From Periplaneta americana (lineage: Eukaryota; Arthropoda; Insecta; Blattodea; Blattidae): a stretch of DNA of 64,000 nucleotides. This document shows positions 57,301-64,000 of this stretch, one piece after another (the stretch's first letter is position 1; the number at the start of each line of letters is the position of its first letter). A program made the translations under genes and the position numbers. Under the pieces are notes generated by a model. That model did no database searches and was not told the origin of the DNA. It saw only the letters and a list, made by a program, of their open reading frames with translations. The stretch covers positions 64,548,001-64,612,000 of the forward strand of contig NC_091124.1 in NCBI RefSeq assembly GCF_040183065.1. The letters run 5' to 3'.

Positions 57301-59858
57301 AAACCGGGTAGGAAAAGGAGAAAATGTTGTAAGGAAGAAGAGGTAAAGATAAAATAAAAGAACATATAATGAAGAAGAAGAAGAGAGGAAAGGACTATCA
57401 TGATACATAATACGTTAATAGAAAAAAATCCATTCTTTAATGTAAGTGAATAGACTATACACAAATAGAATTAAAAACCACTTTTTCAATATTATAACTG
57501 CCAAAAATCATCTTTGTAACATCATAGACTTTCTTCATACTTCTTATTATGGAAAAAATAAATATGACAATTCGTGAAATGCATAACCTTGTTTTGTATG
57601 CTATAAACCAAATTAGTGGTTTATGTACATGCAATGTGTAATGTCGAAGAACATTTTTGCAGGTTGGTAACTCAGGGTTTCCATAAGCCAGGTCACCATC
57701 AGCGTTCATCATATGGTTCAAGTGACTCAAGTTTTGTTCCACGGCTACTACCACGGATTCCTGTGAGTTCACAATTTCTTCTGGAGCTGATACATGCTGT
57801 GTACTTTGCCATGTTTAATGACTTCAGCTACATAGCAACGCAAGCTCTTGAGGACATCTATGGTCGTGCCTGTTACGAAGGATATGCACAGGTGGTCTTG
57901 GTCACCAGTGCTATCCGAAATTCACTGCAAGTAAATCCTTCAGGTACGAATTTTTTAATCAGACATTTGTTGTTCACTAATGCTCTTGGCTTTTAATATC
58001 CTCCATTTGCTATCAGATATTTTACTACAGATCTTTAGCAAGTCCACCTAATTCATTCCAACCTTTTTAAAATGTCATATCTCTTGTGAACTTTTTCTGT
58101 TATTGCATTTATGTGTGTGTCTCAGGTTAATATCCGATCTAGGTGCATAGATATTTACGATTTTCTTGTAAATGTAAAGTTTTTTTCCAGCTCTATTTAA
58201 ATTAATTTGAGAGTTGCTGTGATCTAGACTGCTAGGGTGAATTTATTGTGTCCAACGCTATGGAGTAACGATTAGCATGTCTAACTGTGAAATAAGCAGG
58301 CTTGGGATCAAATCCTGGTTTGTACGAGTTACATGGTTGAGTTTTTGTCTGGGGTTTTTCCTCAACCCATTAAGAACAAATGCTAGATAACTTTCGGCGC
58401 TGGACCCTGGACTCGTTTCACTGGCATTATCACCATTACACCCAGGTGCTAGATAACCACCGCAGTTGATAAACCAATTAAGAAAATTATTGTGGAACGT
58501 CTTTGCTGTGTTGAAGACCATCTTATTTTCACTGCACAGTTTTTCATAGAGTTTTTTTAATCCATGACCCATTTACCTGGGTTAAATTCTAAATCCCTCC
58601 GCAGTGTATATGAAAAGAAGTAGAGCTGTTTTCTGTCTCAGTTCTTTATTTCATTTGGATTTTTTGTTTTTTCAGCTTTCTTCTCAAAATATGCGATGCA
58701 CGTAATTTTTTTATTCATTACTCTGTTTATTTACTTTTATGGTACGAAATTGATGTTATTTTTAATCCTGTCAATATTTTCGTTTCTGTCTAGCCTTTTA
58801 TAGCCTACTGTTTTGTTCAAGAATCTTTTCTCGTTTTTGTTGCAAATATTTTTGTGCAAATGATATAATACAGTAGAATCCCTCTTAACCGGAACCAAAG
58901 GGACCAGGCTAGTGCCGGATACGAGATTTTGCTGGATAATTGAATAAATACTGGTATATACAAAAAAAAAAGTTCGTATTTCATGTTGCCAAATGTTGAA
59001 ACTGCAGCCATATGAAACTTATTTCTCTATCACTTGCTCATAACTGAATAAACATAAAAGCTGTGTGGAGTTTCCTTATTAAAACACATCACACAACACA
59101 AATACAGCACTAATTATTCTAGGTTCGAATATTCACTGACAGCAACATTGACAGCCCGAATATGACTAACTAAACATAAAAACTGTGGATTTTCTTTATT
59201 AAAACACATTACACAACAAAAATAATACACTAATTTTAGGTTAGGATATTCACTGAAAACGAAAGTTCGTGCGAACTTCCTAATGTGGCAACACTGACGG
59301 CCAAAACATAAGTAAATAAATATAAAACTGTGTGAATTTTCGTTATTAAAACACATCACACAACACAAATAATTCACAAAATTTTAGGTTCGAATATTCA
59401 CTGAAAATGAAAGTTTGTGCGAACTTCCTAATGTGGCAAAACTGATGGCCCAGACTGTGGCAGTCTGGTGGATTTAAACTTTTTTTTGTCCAGCCAAAAG
59501 TGCCGTTGTTTTGGTATTGCCGGTTATTTGGGTGCCGGTTACAAGGGATTTTACTGTAGATCCAAGCCTTAATATATTTCATAATGGACCAAGGCATTGT
59601 TTTATATATTCTTATTCTAGTGTCTTTTTAACTAAGCACGGTTTGGAGACTTGATTAATTATTTTCAATTTTTACTGCATTATTTTATCCAGTATTAAGT
59701 GATAAAACAATTTTTTTATGCTTTAAATCCATGTGTAGGTCAACCTAGTGATGGACCAATGGGCATCAGTGTGGCCCTGTCACCTGCCACCACCACTGTC
59801 ACCACAGTTTCGAAGTCGATGATCACAAATGCCTCCTTCCGAACCAAGAAATTGCCAG
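48501..59858 (+). CDS. hyccin: Hyccin (FAM126) gene, first six coding exons, 3' end outside window
   Basis: Hyccin stabilises TTC7 in the plasma-membrane PI4KA (PI 4-kinase III alpha)-TTC7-EFR3 complex that makes PI4P. Exons: 48501-48650, 52045-52179, 53362-53487, 55828-56045, 57663-57943 and 59739-59858, all AG/GT bounded with matching phases (0, 0, 0, 2, 1, 1). The start ATG at 48501 gives [16 protein letters not shown], matching the family N-terminus (VVEEWLSEF in vertebrates); an acceptor at 48488-48489 implies an upstream 5' UTR exon. Recognisable family blocks in order: [13 protein letters not shown]...[111 protein letters not shown]. About 343 residues, covering essentially the whole helical core. 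The variable C-terminal tail begins in exon 6 and continues outside. Confidence 0.93.
50025..50660 (+). mobile_element. LINE pol C-terminal fragment in hyccin intron 1
   Basis: An open frame (50231-50596) encodes [20 protein letters not shown] then [20 protein letters not shown] and [19 protein letters not shown], a CX2C...HX4C knuckle typical of R1/I/Jockey-like LINE pol ends. Upstream to 50025 the same family continues in broken frames. Confidence 0.75.
51317..51375. repeat. (TTA)n microsatellite
   Basis: About 19 TTA units in hyccin intron 1. Confidence 0.95.
52312..52860 (+). pseudogene. Deleted transposase-like element (Tc1/mariner-related), C-terminus retained
   Basis: The frame ending at 52828 reads [40 protein letters not shown] and QHFEHLL then stop, the C-terminus of a widespread insect transposase-like family. 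The 5' part (52312-52430) resembles the non-coding leader of the same family (GTTTCAAAAGCGATGGT, then CCGCAAATTAACTGTTTACG). The middle is deleted. It occupies hyccin intron 2. Confidence 0.55.
53205..53245. repeat. GT-rich tract in hyccin intron 2
   Basis: Interrupted (GT)n followed by poly-T, about 110 bp before the exon-3 acceptor. Confidence 0.7.
53488..55517 (+). other. Hyccin intron 3, mostly featureless
   Basis: Donor GTATTT at 53488. AT-rich with no TIR pair, SINE or coding segment that I can support before the SINE at 55518. Confidence 0.5.
55518..55657 (-). repeat. tRNA-derived SINE, - strand (family C)
   Basis: The - strand reads CTCAGTGGTCAAGTGGTTAC (A-box region) and GGAGGTTCAAAC (B-box-like), then the body with CATAAATCTACGACA on the + strand, shared with 3160-3325. 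Confidence 0.65.
58256..58480 (+). mobile_element. Old, diverged tRNA-derived SINE (family A)
   Basis: Matches the family along its length (TATGGAGTAACGATTAGC, GGTTTTTCCTCAACCC, AACTTTCGGCGCTGGACCC, GTTGATAAA) but with many changes, including B box GGGATCAAATCC. Older than the other copies. In hyccin intron 5. Confidence 0.88.
58871..59556. mobile_element. Tigger/pogo-type non-autonomous element with internal tandem repeats
   Basis: TIRs CAGTAGAATCCCTCTTAACC and complement of CAGTAAAATCCCTTGTAACC, flanked by TA (58869-58870 and 59557-59558). The interior holds three tandem units of about 115-150 bp (starting about 59048, 59168 and 59315), each with TTATTAAAACACATYACACA and GGTTCGAATATTCACTGA-like sequence. 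686 bp, no coding. Confidence 0.88.
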
Positions 59859-60897
59859 GTATGGCTTTAACCATTTATTTAAGTAGAAGTATGGAGACTA
59901 CTATATTATGTGGTTATAACCATGTGTTGTATTTTGGAATAATTTTGTAGACAGCTACCTAATTTGAAGCCCCATATATGTAATAACAAAAGTGATAAAC
60001 CTTTTCTCACCTATGGTCATTTGGATAATAGATGTTGTATTATCCCACTGTATGAGTTTTTTGTTTACGTATTATTTATGTATACTTATAAATGTTGAAC
60101 CTGTTTGACATGGATGAGATGATTTATATGAGAATGGAGCAGAGATAGAATAAGATTGGCAAGGACAACCAGAGTATTAAGAGCTGACCTTGAACTGCAG
60201 CTGGTTTCTTGTATGCATCAGATGTTAGTATCATTGTATGAAAACGAATTAAATAATTTTCCTACTAGTGAAATTTATATCTCACATAAAATCTTTCATT
60301 TAAGAACTTATTTTTCATAGATTTCAAAAGTTTATGTTAATTTACAAATATGCATGTATTATTTTAGATATTTTATAATACAGTGAAACCTCACTTCACT
60401 ATTTTCAACAGGATACCTGGAAAAATGTATGGGTTTAGGAAACAATAGTTGCAGGAGTATACATGAAATGAATGAAAATAGGATTACCATATCCTGAAAC
60501 GTAAAAATGAGGACACCATATCAATCTGACCTTTCTTATCCCCTAGATAACGTCTTACAGATATAAATGCACATAGTGAGGCAAAACCGTAAATTTCAGA
60601 TAATTAAAATTAAGTCGAATGTTTAATATGCTGCATATTTTGATACATAATTCCTAAATTATTAAAATCTGAGAATGGATATAGAAATAAAACTACAAGA
60701 ATAACTTCACTGTTCAATCACATTTCAGTCACTCATGTTAAAAAAAATGATAACTTGATTTAAACAACCTATGAATATTTCTCTGTTGATAGGATTTTGT
60801 TTAAAATGTCGGGGATTTTTAGCAAGTATGAATGAAATGCTACGCAACTGAAATGACGAAATTTGTACTTCACTATAGCTAGCCTTTAGGTTAATTA

Positions 60898-62901
60898 GCA
60901 TAAGAGTAACCGTTTTTTAAGTGGGCACCAATTTTTTGTTTGTAATGGTGGTTACATCATCCACTCACGTAAACCTCCAGTATGACTGGAGGGCCACACC
61001 TGTCGTTGGTTAATGGGTCCATCGGACCTGGCCGGGAGGAGTTTTAGAGTCCACCGACCTTTCTCACAAGCACCACTTGTGGAACATTTCTACACCGTGG
61101 CAGGCCAGCGTAAGAGATGAAATAGCATTTCCTCTATTTCTGATGGTGCTGTCCTCCCACAAGGTGCAGTACTGAGCACAACCTTGTTTAACATCTACAT
61201 CAGTGATCTCCCCCCGGCTGTTTCAAGCGCAGAAATAAAGACAGCTCTTTTTGCAGACGACATAGTCATGTGGACATCTTCCCCACAAATAGTCAAATCC
61301 AAAACTTCAATGGAAAAGGCTCTGATCCTATTAGAAAAGTGGACTGACAACAATTTGATGGCCATAAATACTGATAAAACAACGTTTCAAATATTTAGCT
61401 TGAAGAAAAAAAATCCCAAAACTAAATCTACAGTTCAAGAAAACAAACCTGAGCCAAACATATGAAACGAAATATTTAGGGACAATTTTTGATTCAAAAT
61501 TATCTTGGAGAAATCATATTGAAGCAGTAGTAAACAAATCAACAAAAAGACTTCCAATTTTAAAGAGATTAGCTGGAGCAAAGTGGGGTAGTAATCGGCA
61601 GACTTTGAACATCGCGTACAAAACATTCATCAAGCCAATACTTCTCTACAATGTGGAGATATTACTTACAGCAAATAATTTCAACCTGAATCGACTAGAA
61701 GTATGCCAAAATCAGGCCCTGCGACTAATAACTGGTGGAGCAAAATCAACCCCAATCATGGCAATGCAAGCCCTAACCCAGAACCCTCCAATATATCTCA
61801 CTCTAGAAGAGCAGGCACTAACACATCATGAAAAAATGCTCCGGTTAACAACAACAAAATGGGAAAAAAGACTGTTACAACCAACCAAGTTGAAAACACA
61901 AACAAGTTTCCTGTCCAAAGTCACGGAAATAAAAACAGAATTGAATCTCCCTAAATATAAAGAAAACATTTTAAGCAGAGAAAACCCTCTAACCTTCGAA
62001 CCAATTAACATTCGACTAGATTTAGAAGAACCAGTTACAAAATCTGAAACTTCCAAACCTGTACTAAAAGCGCTAGCATTAGAAGCTGTGAATAGATACC
62101 CACCAGAAGAATGGTTACATATCTACATAGATGGGTCTACTATCGATAACAACTCAGGATCAGGAATTATGTGTGCGTTATTCTCATTTTATCAACCAGT
62201 AGGATATCATACAACAACTTTTGATGCGGAAATAATGGCTATTCATATCTCACTCCAACACCTACTATACAGAATAGATAAATTTCAAAATGCTGTCATT
62301 CTCTCTGATTCTAAAGCAGCATTATATGCAATAAATTCATATAAAATGATGTCAATCCAAATTAAAGAATGTCACAAAATGATCCAACAACTTCAAAAAC
62401 TACAGAAAAGAATTCAATTGCAATGGATACCTGCACATTGCGGAATTGCTCGAAATGAAACTGCTGACTTTCTTGCCAAAAAAGGATCCAATTTAATTCA
62501 GAATATAAATACAAGCCTACCTTTTACATCCATCAAAAGACTAATTAAAAATAAATATAAAATCAAGCAAAACCAAGCACTATGTACCAAAGCCAAAGAT
62601 AAAAAATGGAGCATTTTAATAAAAAAGCCAGAAATTATTCCAGAAATCCCACGTAAATCTGTAGTAGCAAAATTCAGACTGCTTACAGAACACGATTATT
62701 TGGCCAAACACTTGAATAAAATAGGAATTTACACAAATCCAAATTGCCCTCTAGCAACAAAGAAGAAGAAATGACTGAAGATCATCTACAAACCTGTGAA
62801 GTTCTGCCTGATGGATCCACCACAGAGAAATATTGGAGAGCAAGAACGCTAATGGCTTCGTTGCCAAAGCCCGGCATTAGATAACAACAACAACAACAAC
62901 A
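60898..62901 (+). mobile_element. I-like LINE, 2.0 kb, with 16-bp TSD and missing 5' half of pol
   Basis: TSD ACTATAGCTAGCCTTT at 60882-60897 and 62902-62917; (AAC)n tail at about 62883-62901. From about 61150 it encodes reverse transcriptase from the LPQGAVLS block through FADDIVMW (catalytic Asp pair), then, after a frameshift near 61430, the thumb, RNase H and a CCHC-like end. The first ~240 bp (60898-61140) are not reverse transcriptase and may be the element's own 5' UTR joined by deletion. Confidence 0.85.
61184..62880 (+). pseudogene. LINE reverse transcriptase-RNase H polyprotein, two frameshifts
   Basis: 61184-61465: LFNIYISDLPPAVSSAEIKT, FADD, then LLEKWTDNNLMAINTDKT. A one-base shift near 61430 leads to the 61605-62774 frame: SRLEVCQNQALRLITGG-like thumb, RNase H with YIDGST (first Asp), TFDAEIMAI (Glu), ILSDSKAAL (Asp) and WIPAHCGIARNETADFLAKK (His/Asp), so all four catalytic positions are present. 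A second shift at the run AAAGAAGAAGAAA near 62760 ends the frame at NCPL; the other frame gives EEEMTEDHLQTCEVL...YWRARTLMASLP then stop. Relatively recent copy. Confidence 0.85.
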
Positions 62902-63390
62902 ACTATAGCTAGCCTTTTGCTGACTCCGCAACAAGAAGATTCTTCTCCTTATACCACTGCATTTTAAATAAAGTAATGGCAAATGCTTGGTGAGCATGGC
63001 AAAGAACTTTCGATTCTCATCTGAAAGCTCATGTGAAGCAATTACAAAGGCAAATTGAGGTAACAGGATAAACAGAATCTCATGTGAATCATGTATGCAC
63101 CGACCAATAAAGTAGTGAGAATAATTAAATGAAGGTGAAATGGGCTCTGTACTTCAAATCTTAAAAAGAATGTCAAGTGTCATTCTTAGCTCCTGATTCA
63201 TGAGTAAAACAAAAATGCAAGGTATGTAGAAAATATTAGTGTCTGTTGCTTAAATCCAATCATTTTTTAAGTTTAAAGTCATGGATCCAATTTCCGGACG
63301 TTTGCGTTGATTTTGAAAATTTCTTCTGGAAGGTAATGTAATCCTTGGAAATGAGAACATGTCCGGGAAAATGAGGACTTATGGTAATCC

Positions 63391-64000
63391 TGAAAAACAA
63401 CCACAAGTGCAAAAATGTACTCTAATGAGATATTTGAAGTTTATTGTGTAATAGGTCCATTTGATTTGCAGTAGTCCATACAGACACAATTACACCCTGC
63501 CTCCAAATTTTAACCCACTGCTTGTGGCTATATAGAAACATACAGAGAAAGTTTTCTCTATTAGGCAGCAGTGTTATTTCAATTTATAAAATTTTTGCAA
63601 AAATATAGAATCAAGAAAACATTTGAAGATTCAACATTGCACATTGTAGTTGTCTGCCTTGTCATTGCAGTTCTGTAATGTAAAATGGTGACTGAACAGC
63701 ACATTGCTCATTGTTGCTTGTGGTTTCATGAGACGAAATCCTTGAATGACAGTTGATTTTTATCCACTTAACAAGAAGTCAATCTGATAATGGTATATTG
63801 ACTTTATAAAACAGATGTATCTGTAAGAGCAAAAGTTCTGACCACTCATCAGCAGCTGATGTGATTGTGGAATGAAATAAAGAATAATTTGTTCAAAGTC
63901 TTCACAAGTCAACTTGAAGAACCTGTAGGAAACTTGGAATAGAGAGATCAATTGTGTGGAGAGTTCCCTGTAAGAGACTGTATTTTAAACATTTCAAATT
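63391..64000 (+). other. Rest of hyccin intron 6 within the window
   Basis: No exon, repeat or TIR pair identified. The next hyccin exon is beyond position 64000. Confidence 0.5.

Larger units (their letters stand above)
60481..63390. mobile_element. hAT-like element interrupted by a LINE
   Basis: Left end GGATTACCATATCCTGAAAC and right end, complement of GGATTACCATAAGTCCTCAT, share GGATTACCATA. The flanking TGAAAATA (60473-60480) and TGAAAAAC (63391-63398) agree at six of eight positions. Removing the LINE leaves about 0.9 kb. No transposase was seen. Confidence 0.5.

Noticed and set aside
1-64000. CRISPR array, bacterial operon or horizontally acquired gene cluster
   Set aside because: Repeats here are microsatellites, SINEs and transposon ends; the genes have spliceosomal introns and known animal homologues.

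Overview
This is animal nuclear DNA: AT-rich, intron-rich and packed with transposable elements. The organism is most likely a cockroach or other Blattodea, such as Periplaneta. That placement is inference from memory: the commonest dispersed repeat here (a tRNA-derived SINE ending in GTCGTAAAATAACC) and the MADF-type Harbinger, hAT and LINE families are ones I associate with cockroach genomes. There are no bacterial genes, operons or CRISPR arrays.

Two host genes can be supported, both on the + strand and both cut by the window. (1) The 3' end of the FACT histone chaperone subunit Spt16 (exons 919-994, 2870-3041, 4799-4882, 6790-6855, 11513-11623, 13065-13071; stop at 13069-13071). It encodes the acidic C-terminal domain and the Lys/Ser/His-rich tail. 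(2) The 5' two thirds of a hyccin (FAM126) gene, with coding exons 48501-48650, 52045-52179, 53362-53487, 55828-56045, 57663-57943 and 59739-59858, continuing past the window. Hyccin is a scaffold of the plasma-membrane PI4KA complex. A possible third gene, unrecognised, lies on the - strand at 14507-15048, convergent with Spt16.

Everything else is intron or intergenic DNA made largely of transposons. I could fix element ends by target-site duplications (TSDs) and terminal inverted repeats (TIRs) for many of them. hAT elements (8-bp TSD): 22248-23974, 26000-28950 with 26159-27665 nested inside, 30840-31236, 40895-41775, and more degraded 35797-36926 and 60481-63390. PIF/Harbinger (TAA TSD, MADF-type ORF): 15785-17132 and 18861-20018. 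pogo/Tigger (TA TSD): 46934-47814 and 58871-59556. A mariner-like element (7884-10655) is split by a LINE that itself holds a SINE and a second LINE fragment. LINE pieces lie near 4.0, 8.2-9.6, 12.5, 20.2, 33.7-35.0, 37.4-40.8, 46.6, 50.2 and 60.9-62.9 kb.

The most striking structural features are: an almost perfect 1.6-kb tandem duplication at 36.6-39.85 kb, which may be two haplotypes joined by the assembler; a 430-bp palindrome at 36.03-36.46 kb; a 22-residue repeat amplified inside a LINE RNase H region at 8.25-9.0 kb; a triple nest, Harbinger ORF <- hAT <- hAT, at 25.7-29.0 kb; and a LINE with a clean 16-bp TSD whose 5' half has been replaced or deleted (60898-62901). I saw no convincing new gene system. 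The interest of the window is transposon structure.
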